NCBI RefSeq assembly: GCF_000308775.1
Contig: NZ_BAGJ01000103.1
Location: forward strand, 1-64,000
Source of the DNA: Nocardia testacea NBRC 100365
Lineage (GTDB): Bacteria > Actinomycetota > Actinomycetes > Mycobacteriales > Mycobacteriaceae
Length of the DNA: 64,000 nt
Direction: 5' to 3'
Position numbers and translations under genes: made by a program. Positions 43,047 to 51,810 of this stretch are shown one piece after another. The notes below the pieces were generated by a model, which saw only the letters and a program-made list of their open reading frames with translations, made no database searches and was not told the origin of the DNA. Every line of letters starts with the position of its first letter. Positions within the stretch are counted from its first letter, which is position 1.

Positions 43047-44869
43047 GCACAGCCCGCTTCCCCACTCTCCCTGCCGCGTTCCAGCACATCGCCACGGTCG
43101 AACCCGCCGCGGTCGCCCTGCGGACCCCGGGTGACGCGCAAACCCTGACCTGGTCCGATTACGCCGCCCAGGTCCGCGAGTTCGCAGCCGGCCTCGACGG
43201 ACTGGGCGTGCGCCGGGGCGACACCGTCGCCCTGATGATGGGTAACCGGATCGAGTTCTACCCGGTCGAGGTGGCCGCCCAGCATCTCGGCGCGACTTCC
43301 TTCTCGGTCTACAACACCCTGCCCGCCGATCAGCTGAACCATGTCCTGGGTAATGCCGGGGCCCGGGTGGTGATCTGCGAACCGCAGTACGTCGCGCGCT
43401 TGCGGTCCTGCGGGGTGGAACTCGACCACATCGTCTGCCTGGACGAGGCCCCCGCGGGGACCCTCTCGGTCTCCGACGTGATCGCCGCGGCCCGCCCCGA
43501 TTTCGACTTCGACGCCGCCTGGCAAGGCGTGCGGGGCGAGGATGTGGCCACGCTCATCTACACCTCCGGCACCACCGGCAATCCCAAGGGCGTGGAGACC
43601 ACCCACGCCAACCTGCTGTTCCAGGTCTACGGGATCGCCGAGGTGCTCGGTATCGAATTCGGCGACACCATCACCTCGTTCATGCCGAGCGCCCATATCG
43701 CCGACCGGCTCACCGCCCTGTACGTGCAGGAAGTTCTCGGCATCCAGGTCACCTGTGTCGCCGACCCCAAGCTCATCGCGCCCGCGCTGGCGAATCTGCG
43801 GCCGACGCTGTGGGGCGCGGTACCGCGGATCTGGGAGAAATTGCGGGCCGCCATCGAATACAAGGCCGCCGCCGAACCCGACGCCGAGCGACGGGCCGCG
43901 CTGCAATGGGCGCTGTCGGTGGCCACCGCCCGTGGCGACCACGAGCTGGCGGGCACCCCACTGCCCGACGACCTGGCCGCCGAATGGCGGCGCGCCGACG
44001 AGCTGGTGCTGCGCGGTCTGCGCGCGGCACTGGGGTTCGACCGGATGCGCTGGGCGCTCTCGGGCGCCGCCCCGATACCTCCCGCGACCCTGGGGTTCTT
44101 CGCCGGGCTCGGTGTCCCGATCACCGAGATCTGGGGTATGTCGGAGCTGTCGTGCATCTGCAGTGTCAGCCCGCCGGCCGAAGTGCGGCTCGGCACGGTC
44201 GGCAAACTGCTACCGGGAATGGAGTACCGGACCGCCCCGGACGGCGAGTTCCTCGTCCGGGGCCCGCTGGTGATGAAGAGTTACCGGGGGCAGCCGGACA
44301 AGACCGGCGAGGCGATCGACGCCGAGGGCTGGCTGCACACCGGCGATATCGTGACGGTCGACGAGGACGGATATCTCAGGGTCGTCGACCGCAAGAAAGA
44401 AATCATCATCAATGCCTCCGGCAAGAACATGTCGCCGACGCATATCGAGAACACCATCAAGGCGGCGACGCCGCTGATCGGCGCCATGTCGGTGATCGGG
44501 GACGGCCGCCCGTACAACACCGCGCTCATCGTGCTCGATGCCGAAACCGCCGGCCCGTACGCGAAACAACACGGCCTCACCGACGATTCGGCCGCGGCCC
44601 TGGCCGCCGACCCGTCGGTGATCGCCGCGATCCGGGCCGGCGTGGCCGCCGGCAACGCGCAGTTGTCCCGGGTAGAACAGGTGAAACGTTTCCTCGTGCT
44701 GCCGGTCTTCTGGGAAGCCGGCGGCGACGAGGTCACGCTCACCATGAAACTCAAACGCAAGGTCGTCGCGGAGAAGTACGCGGCGCGGATCGCCGACCTC
44801 TACCGGGATCCACCCGCGGCCGATATCCGCGAACCCGCCGAGGGACCGCAGCTCGCCGCCACGACCTGA
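43043..44869 (+). CDS. long-chain fatty-acyl-CoA ligase (FadD15-like)
   Basis: 608 residues; GTG overlaps the previous stop. AMP-binding P-loop YTSGTTGNPKG near 173-183, MPSAHIADRLTALY near 215, WGMSELS near 364, TGDIVTVDEDGYLRVVDRKKE near 433-453 and INASGKNMSP with the C-terminal Lys near 565. Length and the HIADR and SGKN motifs match the long FACS type, not the 503-residue FadD13 of the mymA locus. It converts a fatty acid to its CoA thioester, the last step encoded in this operon. Confidence 0.93.
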   Translation: MSTARFPTLPAAFQHIATVEPAAVALRTPGDAQTLTWSDYAAQVREFAAGLDGLGVRRGDTVALMMGNRIEFYPVEVAAQHLGATSFSVYNTLPADQLNHVLGNAGARVVICEPQYVARLRSCGVELDHIVCLDEAPAGTLSVSDVIAAARPDFDFDAAWQGVRGEDVATLIYTSGTTGNPKGVETTHANLLFQVYGIAEVLGIEFGDTITSFMPSAHIADRLTALYVQEVLGIQVTCVADPKLIAPALANLRPTLWGAVPRIWEKLRAAIEYKAAAEPDAERRAALQWALSVATARGDHELAGTPLPDDLAAEWRRADELVLRGLRAALGFDRMRWALSGAAPIPPATLGFFAGLGVPITEIWGMSELSCICSVSPPAEVRLGTVGKLLPGMEYRTAPDGEFLVRGPLVMKSYRGQPDKTGEAIDAEGWLHTGDIVTVDEDGYLRVVDRKKEIIINASGKNMSPTHIENTIKAATPLIGAMSVIGDGRPYNTALIVLDAETAGPYAKQHGLTDDSAAALAADPSVIAAIRAGVAAGNAQLSRVEQVKRFLVLPVFWEAGGDEVTLTMKLKRKVVAEKYAARIADLYRDPPAADIREPAEGPQLAATT

Positions 44870-44888
44870 CGTGCGCGCCCGGCCCGGC

Positions 44889-45260
44889 TCAGACCTCGAG
44901 CTCCTCCTCGATCCCGCGCAGCCGGTGCCGGGCCAGTGCCAGATTCGCCCGGGCGCGGTCGAGGGCCAGATACAGGAACAGGCCGCGCGACTTGCGGCCG
45001 GTCATCGGCCGGATGAGGTGGTACTGGCTGCTGAGCGAGATCAGGATGTCCTCGATGTCCTCCTGCAGGCCGAGCTGTTCGATCGTGCGCAGCTTCGCCC
45101 GCACCACCTCGGTGTTGCCCGCGGCGGCGACGTTCAGGTCCAGGGCCTTCGAACTCCCGAGCGCGCCCAGTGCCATACCGCTGTTGTAGTCCACGACGGC
45201 CGCGCCGAGGGCGCCGTCGATCGACATCATGTCCTTGAGTGCCAAATCCATATCGGACAC
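44889..45260 (-). CDS. roadblock/LC7-like protein (third of a cluster)
   Basis: 123 residues, GTG start behind AGAGGAA. The alpha/beta roadblock pattern is visible: GALGAAVVDYNSGMALGALG, then a LNVAAAGNTEVVRAKLRTIEQLG helix, ILISLSSQYHLIRPM and GLFLYLALDRARANLALAR. Such proteins (MglB, CvnB) form dimers that regulate Ras-like GTPases. No GTPase gene is nearby. It ends 20 bp from the convergent acyl-CoA ligase stop. Its sequence is closest to the protein encoded at 46538-46930. Confidence 0.7.
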   Translation of the reverse strand: MSDMDLALKDMMSIDGALGAAVVDYNSGMALGALGSSKALDLNVAAAGNTEVVRAKLRTIEQLGLQEDIEDILISLSSQYHLIRPMTGRKSRGLFLYLALDRARANLALARHRLRGIEEELEV

Positions 45261-45286
45261 AGGTCGTTCCTCTCGATGGTTTTCGT

Positions 45287-45757
45287 TTACTGCGTTCTTC
45301 CGTTGCCGCCGGAGTTCTTCGCCACGGCGGCCAGATGTTCGGCGATCCGGCGCGCCACCGGCCGGGACTCCAGGTGCAGCCGGCCGATATTCACCTCCGG
45401 GGCCGCGAGCACGGTCAACGACGCCCAGCCGGCCGCGTAGATCACCACATGTCCGCCGGTGCCGTCGACCACGACCTCCTGGAAACCGCCCCCCTGTGCC
45501 GTGTGGGCGAGCCGATCCGACAGCGACAGCTGAGCCGCCGCCAACGCGGCCATCCCGGTCGGCTCGATATGCGCGGGCAGATCGTGCGTCACCAGCAGGC
45601 CGTCACTGGAGGCCACGAGCGCCCCGGTCAACCGGGGCACGCGTTCCCGCAACGCCCGAAGTTCCGCGGTCACCGCGGCGTAGGGATCGGAACCGGTCAT
45701 CGGCACCTTGGTCAGCCTTCCCATCAGTTCACCGAGCAGATTCTTGCGCGCCGTCAC
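45287..45757 (-). CDS. roadblock/LC7 domain protein (second of a cluster)
   Basis: 156 residues from a GTG that overlaps the upstream stop by four bases. After a basic leader, residues 35-145 have the roadblock fold: VPRLTGALVASSDGLLVTHDLP, then AALAAAQLSLSDRLAHTAQGGGFQEVVVDGTGGHVVIYAAGW and LTVLAAPEVNIGRLHLESR. It is the most canonical member of the group and closest to CvnB of streptomycete conservons. Confidence 0.8.
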   Translation of the reverse strand: MTARKNLLGELMGRLTKVPMTGSDPYAAVTAELRALRERVPRLTGALVASSDGLLVTHDLPAHIEPTGMAALAAAQLSLSDRLAHTAQGGGFQEVVVDGTGGHVVIYAAGWASLTVLAAPEVNIGRLHLESRPVARRIAEHLAAVAKNSGGNGRTQ

Positions 45758-46548
45758 GCGAGGTCCTCCAGAGCCGCTCGAAGCCGGGTGAGCAGTTCCT
45801 GATCCACCGGTTCCCACTCGTCTCCGTCGGGCACCGGTGTGGCATTTCGAATCCGGCGGCGCAGCGGTGGCTCCGCCGCGTCGGCCGGGCCGGCGGCGGG
45901 CGTACCGGCCGCGGAAGCCGGTGTGCCCCCCGGCGGTTCGATCAACCCGGCCACGGTCAGATCCCGCACCGCCTCCAGACAGCCGTAGGCGGTGCGGCCC
46001 AGGTCACGGGCGATTCCGGTCACGCTGCGGCGATTGTCGGCCGCCGCCAGTACCTCGGCCTGGCTACCGGTGAGCAGTACCCGGCGCCGCCGGATCCGGC
46101 GCACCGGCACGACCGCGGCACGGTCGACGAGCTCCGCCGGCCACGGCCCCGAGCCCGGGTCACCGCGGCGCGCGCATTCGCGGACCAGCGTCCGGGGCCG
46201 GATAGTGCACACCGCCGACAACCAGTGCGCCGGTGCGGGCCGGAACTCCGGCTCCACCGGCGTAGGCAGCAGAAAATACGCCGCATCGAAAACGGCGAGC
46301 AGGGCCAGGGTTTCCAGCAGCGGCCGGCCCAGCAGGGGGCCCGGGTCCCCGGTGCCCGCCCGCTCCCAGTCCTCGGCACTGGCCACCCCGGCCTCGACCA
46401 CCAAACGATCCAGTCCGGGGGTGCGCGCACAGGTGGCGGAGGCGATGGCGCCGCCGGCGAGATGGAACTCCCCGTCACCTACGCGCAGGACACCGGTCCG
46501 GCCTTCGTCTTCCAATCGCTGCAATTCGTCCGCGAGCTCAACGCGCAT
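45754..46548 (-). CDS. PATAN/DUF4388-like protein with winged-HTH-like segment
   Basis: 264 residues from the ATG at 46548. The N-terminus (LADELQRLEDEGRTGVLRV, then GGAIASATCARTPGLDRLVV) resembles the DUF4388/PATAN domain of bacterial signalling proteins. A segment near 175-225 (LTGSQAEVLAAADNRRSVTG, then IARDLGRTAYGCLEAVRDLTVAGLIEPP) looks like a winged HTH similar to the DUF742 protein of conservons. The last part is acidic. It sits between roadblock genes, overlapping both, and may link them to transcription. Confidence 0.6.
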   Translation of the reverse strand: MRVELADELQRLEDEGRTGVLRVGDGEFHLAGGAIASATCARTPGLDRLVVEAGVASAEDWERAGTGDPGPLLGRPLLETLALLAVFDAAYFLLPTPVEPEFRPAPAHWLSAVCTIRPRTLVRECARRGDPGSGPWPAELVDRAAVVPVRRIRRRRVLLTGSQAEVLAAADNRRSVTGIARDLGRTAYGCLEAVRDLTVAGLIEPPGGTPASAAGTPAAGPADAAEPPLRRRIRNATPVPDGDEWEPVDQELLTRLRAALEDLA

Positions 46549-46930
46549 GACCGTCCTCGGCCAGTTCGGCGAGGATGCCGCGTAGCCGGAACCGGGCCAT
46601 CGCCAGATTGCCGGACTCCTCGTCGAACAGGACATGAACGAAGAGGCGGCCGCCGAAATCACCGTCCACCAGATTGAGCAGGTGGTAACCGCCGGTTCCG
46701 CAGACGATGATCTCGTCGACGTCGTCCCCGGTCGGGCCCGTGGTCAGCGCCGGACAGCCGAGCACCGCGCGCACCACATCGGTGGTGGTCGCCGCGTCCT
46801 CGTGCTGATCGACGATATGGTGCTGCCCCGCCGCGGCGACCGCCAGGCCACTCGCGCCATCGACCAATGTCACGCTGCGCGCACCGGGGATGTCCATGAT
46901 CCGTTCCAGACATCCATCGATTCCGCTCAT
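46538..46930 (-). CDS. roadblock/LC7-like protein (first of a cluster)
   Basis: 130 residues: MDIPGARSVTLVDGASGLAVAAAG at the start, the TTTDVVRAVLGCPAL helix, then VDEIIVCGTGGYHLLNLV and GRLFVHVLFDEESGNLAMARFRL. This matches the order of roadblock strands and helices. It opens a four-gene leftward operon; its end overlaps the next gene by 11 bp. The 268-bp gap to the divergent exporter gene should hold the promoter; no clear operator was seen. Confidence 0.7.
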   Translation of the reverse strand: MSGIDGCLERIMDIPGARSVTLVDGASGLAVAAAGQHHIVDQHEDAATTTDVVRAVLGCPALTTGPTGDDVDEIIVCGTGGYHLLNLVDGDFGGRLFVHVLFDEESGNLAMARFRLRGILAELAEDGHAR

Positions 46931-47198
46931 GCGCCCTGCCCGTTCATGCGTGTTTCAGATCCCTGGAGACACTACACATACAAGGCGTTCGCCGCCGACT
47001 GAACGCATGACCTGCTCGGCCACCCGGGCCGCCATGGCCCGGAAGGAGTCGGACCTGAATACGAGATACGCAGCGTGGCAGGATAGTTGGCGAAATACAC
47101 GCGGGGCCGGCGTCCATCGATCGATGTTTTCTCAAACTTGCGCTCGCATGCGAAATATTGCCTGGATCCGGCGGCGACGGTGAAACTACCTTCGACAC

Positions 47199-48122
47199 AT
47201 GACCGAGTTGTTCCGGGGGCGCGCGCTGGTCGCCGCGGCCGTCACCGTCGTACTGTGGGCATCGGCGTTCGTCGTCATCCGCACCGCGGGAGCGGATTTC
47301 TCACCGGGGGCGCTGGCACTGGGCCGATTGGCCTCGGGGTCGGTGGTTCTCGTGGCGCTGCTCCTGCTCACCGGCGCCGGCCTCCCCCCGCGCTCGGCAC
47401 TGCGCGGGATCATCGTATCCGGAGTGCTGTGGTTCGGGATCTATATGGTGGCCTTGAACTGGGCCGAGCAGTATGTCGACGCCGGCACCGCGGCGCTGGT
47501 GATCAACACCGGGCCGGTCATGATCGCATTGCTCGGCGGACTCTTTCTCGGCGAGGGTTTCCCGAAAAGACTCATGGCCGGGATCGCGGTGGCGTTCACC
47601 GGCGCGGTGGTGGTGGGATCGTCCGGCTCCGAGGGCGCGGCCACCGTACTCGGGGTCGTGCTGTGTGTGGTGGCGGCGGTCGCCTGGGCGGTGGCGGTGC
47701 TCGTCCAGAAACCCGCGCTGGCGCACGCTTCGGCTCTGCAGGTGACCACCGGCGGATGCGTGGTGGGCACGCTCGCGTGCCTGCCGTTCACCGGGCAGCT
47801 GGCCGGCGAGGCGGCCGCCGCGCCGCTGTCGGCCACCCTCGGCGTGGTCTACCTCGGCGTGTTCCCCACCGCCGTCGCCTTCACCACCTGGGCATATGCC
47901 CTGGCGCGGATGACCGCGGGACAGGTGGGCGCCACCACCTACGCGGTACCGGCGCTCGTGGTCGCGATGTCGTGGCTCTTCCTCGGCGAAGTGCCCGGCC
48001 CGCCGGCCCTTGCCGGCGGAGCGCTGTGCCTGGCGGGAGTCGCCATCACCCGGTGGCGACCGCGACCACGACGGGCCCCGGCCGCGCGTCCCGACGGCGC
48101 CCGCGAAGCGGATCCGGTATGA
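47199..48122 (+). CDS. EamA/DMT-superfamily transporter
   Basis: 307 residues with ten hydrophobic helices in two EamA repeats (about 1-140 and 145-285), ending with a basic cytosolic tail. Marks are VVLWASAFVVIRTAG near 18-32, ALNWAEQYVDAGTAALVINTGPV near 84-106 and the second-repeat VYLGVFPTAVAFTTWAYALAR. Such proteins export metabolites or amino acids. The substrate is unknown; the thiamine-binding-like gene 140 bp downstream may be on the same transcript. Confidence 0.9.
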   Translation: MTELFRGRALVAAAVTVVLWASAFVVIRTAGADFSPGALALGRLASGSVVLVALLLLTGAGLPPRSALRGIIVSGVLWFGIYMVALNWAEQYVDAGTAALVINTGPVMIALLGGLFLGEGFPKRLMAGIAVAFTGAVVVGSSGSEGAATVLGVVLCVVAAVAWAVAVLVQKPALAHASALQVTTGGCVVGTLACLPFTGQLAGEAAAAPLSATLGVVYLGVFPTAVAFTTWAYALARMTAGQVGATTYAVPALVVAMSWLFLGEVPGPPALAGGALCLAGVAITRWRPRPRRAPAARPDGAREADPV

Positions 48123-48261
48123 CCGTGGGCGAGCGGAGGTGCCCGGCCGGCGGCGACTGCGCCGACCGGCCGGCACGCGGTGGCGGGTGCTTCGCGCAGA
48201 TCTGCGTACGGTGAAGGAGATCAGCGCAGCCATCCGCCACGACGAACCAGGAGAGTGCGAT

Positions 48262-48555
48262 ATGCTCGCCGCCTTCTCGATCACTCCCATCGGCACCGGC
48301 GAGAGCGTCGGGGATCAGGTCGCCACCGCGGTCCGGATCATCCGGGACAGCGGACTCGCGTACCGGACCGCCGCCAGTTTCACCGAGATCGAGGGCGAAT
48401 GGGATGAGGTCATGGGTGTCATCAAGGCCGCGACCGATGCGGTACTGGCCGAATCCGGTCGGTGCAGCATCGTGATCAAGGCCGATATCCGGCCCGGCCG
48501 GACGAATACGCTGAACACCAAGGTCGAATCGGTCGAACGCCGCCTCGCCGAATGA
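48262..48555 (+). CDS. MTH1187/YkoF-type thiamine-binding-like protein
   Basis: 97 residues, ATG behind AGGAGAG. The whole protein is one ferredoxin-like fold of the DUF77 family: AAFSITPIGTGESVGDQVAT, then DSGLAYRTAASFTEIEGEWDEVM and IVIKADIRPGRTNTLNTKVESVERRL. Relatives bind thiamine or its pyrimidine moiety as oligomers. No thiamine gene is nearby, so the ligand remains open. Confidence 0.88.
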   Translation: MLAAFSITPIGTGESVGDQVATAVRIIRDSGLAYRTAASFTEIEGEWDEVMGVIKAATDAVLAESGRCSIVIKADIRPGRTNTLNTKVESVERRLAE

Positions 48556-48566
48556 CCCCGCCGGGG

Positions 48567-49148
48567 CTACCGTCCGAGCGGCACCGGCCCCCTGCCCCGC
48601 TTCGCGTACCCGAGGACCGCGAACAGCGGTTTGACGAAAACCCACTCGCCGAAGCGGTATTCCGCGCCGCGCACCAGGCGGGCCGCGAGATCGGGTCGCA
48701 TGACGGCCAGGTAATGGCGGCCCTGCTCCGCGTGCAGCGGATTCGAGACGATTTTGATCCGGTCGGCGTCTGCGATAAGCGCGATGGCGTTCTCGATGTT
48801 CTCCCAGGTGCTCCGCGAGGCGGTATCCAGTGCGACCGGGCCGGACCAGCCGCGTTCCCGCGCATAGGAGGCCATCAGTTCGGCCTCGGACCGCACCCCT
48901 GCGACCGCGCCACCGCAGAAGACCAGCCGGGTGTCGAACCGGGGACTGCAGGAGCGCAGCCCGGCACGCACCCGCCATCTGTTCAACGCATTGGCTCTCG
49001 GCGCCGAGTTACGGAATCCGAGGACGACGACCGCTTCACTCGTGCCGGTCGCGGACCCGACGAGCCGCCGCGACGACCGCCAGTTCACCCACTCACCCCA
49101 GCCCAGCACGGCCACGCCGGCCGCGAACAGTATCCGTGAGGTCCGCAC
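48567..49148 (-). CDS. YdcF/DUF218-family protein with N-terminal anchor
   Basis: 193 residues, GTG start. A hydrophobic N-terminus (ILFAAGVAVLGWGEWV) is a likely membrane anchor. The DUF218 Rossmann-like domain has VVVLGFRNS near 41-49, LVFCGGAVAGVRSEAELMASYA near 75-96, LDTASRSTWENIENAIAL near 107-124 and VSNPLHAEQGRHYL near 134-147. ElyC and SanA relatives act in envelope polymer metabolism. Converges on the thiamine-binding-like gene 11 bp away. Confidence 0.85.
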   Translation of the reverse strand: MRTSRILFAAGVAVLGWGEWVNWRSSRRLVGSATGTSEAVVVLGFRNSAPRANALNRWRVRAGLRSCSPRFDTRLVFCGGAVAGVRSEAELMASYARERGWSGPVALDTASRSTWENIENAIALIADADRIKIVSNPLHAEQGRHYLAVMRPDLAARLVRGAEYRFGEWVFVKPLFAVLGYAKRGRGPVPLGR

Positions 49149-49218
49149 GAGTATCGGAGCCTACCCGCTGCGCACACCCGTTCCGCGAAGCGCCACGGGA
49201 CCTGTGACGGCCCGGCCG

Positions 49219-49593
49219 TTACGCTCCCCGCTCGCCGTATTCGCGTACCGCGCAGAGGTATTCGGTGATGGCGTCCCGGTTCCGCTCCAGACAGCGGATC
49301 CGCTCGGTCATACGGTCCCGTTCGCCCTCGAGGGTCGCGAGCATCTCCGGTGTGGCGTCCGGGAAGTAGATCGACCGCGGCTTGTCCAGGCACGGAAGGA
49401 TCTGTTTGATGATCCGGGTCGGCAACCCGGCATCGAGCAGCCCCCGGATCTGCAGGACGCGATCGACGAACCGCTCGTCGTAGCTGCGGTACCCGTTGGC
49501 GCACCGCTGGGCGACGATCAGGCCCTGTTCCTCGTAGTAGCGCAGTAACCGGGGCGCGGTACCGGTGCGCCGTGCCAGTTCCCCGATCCGCAT
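49219..49593 (-). CDS. MerR-family regulator
   Basis: 124 residues from the ATG at 49593, behind GAGGTGGGTGGA; a GTG nine bases earlier is possible. The MerR head MRIGELARRTGTAPRLLRYYEEQGLI occupies 1-26 and the wing NGYRSYDERFV follows. The C-terminal dimer helix (PEMLATLEGERDRMTERIRCLERNRDAITEYL) is short, with one Cys pair spread over 80 residues, so a small organic ligand is likelier than a metal. Divergent from a deacetylase-like gene across a MerR-type dyad. Confidence 0.92.
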   Translation of the reverse strand: MRIGELARRTGTAPRLLRYYEEQGLIVAQRCANGYRSYDERFVDRVLQIRGLLDAGLPTRIIKQILPCLDKPRSIYFPDATPEMLATLEGERDRMTERIRCLERNRDAITEYLCAVREYGERGA

Positions 49594-49616
49594 TCCACCC
49601 ACCTCGCTCGAACGAT

Positions 49617-49640
49617 TTGACCTTCACATCTGTGTGAAGC
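49617..49640 (+). promoter_or_regulatory. MerR-type operator/promoter
   Basis: TTGACC (-35, 49617-49622) runs into the dyad CTTCACA-TCTG-TGTGAAG (49622-49639). A -35 box joined to a dyad that fills an over-long spacer is typical for MerR-activated promoters. The ATG of the deacetylase-like gene at 49656 is so near that its mRNA has little or no leader. Confidence 0.8.
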
Positions 49641-49655
49641 TTCGACCATAGCCGA

Positions 49656-50543
49656 ATGGACAACGAACTGTTCGACTACAGCGCCATCGTCGACCGCGAC
49701 CCGATCCACTGGCCCGGCGGTGCGCGCGTCGCGTTCTACGTAGGACTCAATATCGAGCATTACCGGGTCGACCGGCCCTCCACCAGTATCTTCCCCGGGA
49801 CCGCCGGGCAGATCCCGGATCCGCTCAATTACGGCTGGCGCGATTACGGCCCCCGGGTGGGGTTCTGGCGGATCCTGGAATCGCTGGATCGGCACGGCAT
49901 CCCGGCCAGTGCCCTGCTCAACTCCGATGTGGTGCAGCGTTATCCGCGCATCATCGAAGCCGGCCGGGAACGCGGCTGGGCCTGGCTCGCACACGGCCGG
50001 AACAATTCCGTCCTGCAGGCCGAGATCGCCGCCGCGGACGAGCGCGCCTATCTCGCGGACGTTCTCACCACCATAGAACGTGGCACCGGACAGCGACCGC
50101 GCGGCTGGATGGGCCCCGCGCTCTCCGAGAGTTTCCGCACGCCGGCGTTGTTGCGCGAACTCGGCGTCGACTACGTCCTGGACTGGACCAACGACGACCA
50201 GCCCTATCCGCTGCGTGTTCCCGGCCTGTTCAGCGTGCCGTACTCGGTGGAGTTGAACGACAACACCCTGTTCCTCGGCACCGGGCTCACCGGTCCCGAT
50301 TTCGTCCGGATCGTGCGGGATCAGCTCGACCGGCTGTGGGCGGAGTCCGAGACGAGCGGCCGCGTCCTCGCCCTGGCCCTGCATCCCTTCGTCACCGGGC
50401 AGGCGTTCCGGGCGCGCTACCTCGACGAGGCCCTGGCCTACATTGTCGAGCATCCCGGCGTATGGGTCACCACCAGCGACGAGATCGCGGCGCACTACGC
50501 GGCCACCCGGACCGGGAAAGCGGTCAGAAGTACGTCCCGCTGA
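49656..50543 (+). CDS. polysaccharide deacetylase/PuuE-like family protein
   Basis: 295 residues of the NodB-homology type closest to the allantoinase-like PuuE branch: ARVAFYVGLNIEHYRVDRPS at 23-42, ILESLDRHGIPASALLNSDVVQRYP near 72-96, and WLAHGRNNS near 109-117, which holds the metal-binding His. LALALHPFVTGQAFRARYLDEAL near 236-258 is the usual last strand with a second His. No signal peptide, so it acts inside the cell on an amide, not on cell-wall glycan. Expected to be activated by the divergent MerR protein. Its end overlaps the convergent Eis-like gene by 20 bp. Confidence 0.85.
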   Translation: MDNELFDYSAIVDRDPIHWPGGARVAFYVGLNIEHYRVDRPSTSIFPGTAGQIPDPLNYGWRDYGPRVGFWRILESLDRHGIPASALLNSDVVQRYPRIIEAGRERGWAWLAHGRNNSVLQAEIAAADERAYLADVLTTIERGTGQRPRGWMGPALSESFRTPALLRELGVDYVLDWTNDDQPYPLRVPGLFSVPYSVELNDNTLFLGTGLTGPDFVRIVRDQLDRLWAESETSGRVLALALHPFVTGQAFRARYLDEALAYIVEHPGVWVTTSDEIAAHYAATRTGKAVRSTSR

Positions 50544-51720
50544 ACGGGTGCTCGTCCACCTCGAACAGCGCGTCCGCGGTCGCCGCGGCGCCGGGCCGGA
50601 GCTCGGTGACGCGGCCCGCGAGCGCCAGGTGGCGCCAGCGGGTGCCGCCGAGGTAGGCGGCACCCAGCGCCGCCACATCGGCAGCGAGGTCCGCGGGCTC
50701 GTCCACCCGGGTGACCCCGCCGTCCTCGATCCGGTAGGTACCGGTGTTGGCGGGCAGCAGGGAATCGGTGACCGCGACGACGAGTGGCCGGCCGGGGCGA
50801 TAGGTGCGGCGGGCCAGCGCCGCCGGGACGTCGACGAGCCGCAGCCATGTCTCGTCGTGCACATCGGTGACCCGGGCCGCCCGCTCGTCGACCAGCAGCT
50901 GCCGCAGTGGGGTGTCGGGCGAGACCGCGGACAGCACGACCGCGTCGACGATATCGGCACTGAGCAGATGGCGGATGAGACCGACGAAGGCGGCGGGAGT
51001 CGTGGCGACGAGGTCGTCGACCACCACGGTCCGGCGTGGGCCACGCACCCAGTCCGGGGATTCGGCCGGGCGATAGCGCACGAAGCCGTCCTCCGCGCCG
51101 GGTTCCCCGTGCACGGCGACATGGCCCTGGGCCCGCAGCAGCTCCTGTAACCGCCACCAGTACGAGGGACGATCGATCGCCGCGGTCCACGTCACCTCCG
51201 CGGTCGCGTAGATCTTGGCGGGTACCTCCCAGCCCTCCGCGGGCGCGAGCAACCGGACCCGCCCCGTGGCGGGTACGGTGTCGCGGAAGCGGGCCCGGTG
51301 CACATCGATCTCGCAGCGCGCCGACGAGCCGGCGACGCCGTACCCGAATCGCTCGTAGATACCACCCTGGGTAGCGCGCAGCGAGGCGACTATCTCCCCG
51401 CGTGCGGCGATCTCGGTGAGCTGCCGGCGCAGCAGCGCGCCCGCGATCCCCTGCCGCGCGTGGGTGGGCAGGACGCCGACGTGTGTCACCGCGGCGTGCG
51501 GCAGGCGCGCGCCCCCAGGTGCGATCAGCCAGCTCGTGTAGGAATTGACCGTCCCGACCAGTTCACCGTCGACCCGGGCGCCGAGGGTGCGTCCGGGTTC
51601 GTTCAGCCCGTCCGCGGCTTCCGCCGAGATCGGCGGACCCCCGACCATCGCGGTACGGAAGACCTGTTGCGCGGCCCGCGCATCTGCCGCATCGGTCAAT
51701 ATGTCGATTTCGACGGTCAT
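50524..51720 (-). CDS. Eis-like GNAT N-acetyltransferase
   Basis: 398 residues, the length of Eis proteins. The first GNAT half has the acetyl-CoA loop VGVLPTHARQGIAGALL near 81-97 and GIYERFGYGVA near 120-130, where Eis uses a Tyr as general acid. A second GNAT-like half and an SCP2-like tail follow, ending in GTYF; the terminal Phe carboxylate is the general base in Eis. Mycobacterial Eis acetylates aminoglycosides at several amines and host proteins. Substrate here is not known. Confidence 0.88.
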   Translation of the reverse strand: MTVEIDILTDAADARAAQQVFRTAMVGGPPISAEAADGLNEPGRTLGARVDGELVGTVNSYTSWLIAPGGARLPHAAVTHVGVLPTHARQGIAGALLRRQLTEIAARGEIVASLRATQGGIYERFGYGVAGSSARCEIDVHRARFRDTVPATGRVRLLAPAEGWEVPAKIYATAEVTWTAAIDRPSYWWRLQELLRAQGHVAVHGEPGAEDGFVRYRPAESPDWVRGPRRTVVVDDLVATTPAAFVGLIRHLLSADIVDAVVLSAVSPDTPLRQLLVDERAARVTDVHDETWLRLVDVPAALARRTYRPGRPLVVAVTDSLLPANTGTYRIEDGGVTRVDEPADLAADVAALGAAYLGGTRWRHLALAGRVTELRPGAAATADALFEVDEHPFSGTYF

Positions 51721-51810
51721 CTCGGCTCACTCAGAGGGTCGGTATCGGGTTGCCGGCGACACCGGCCGGCACCATGTGATCCGATCCATCTTCACATGGC
51801 ACGCGGTAGG

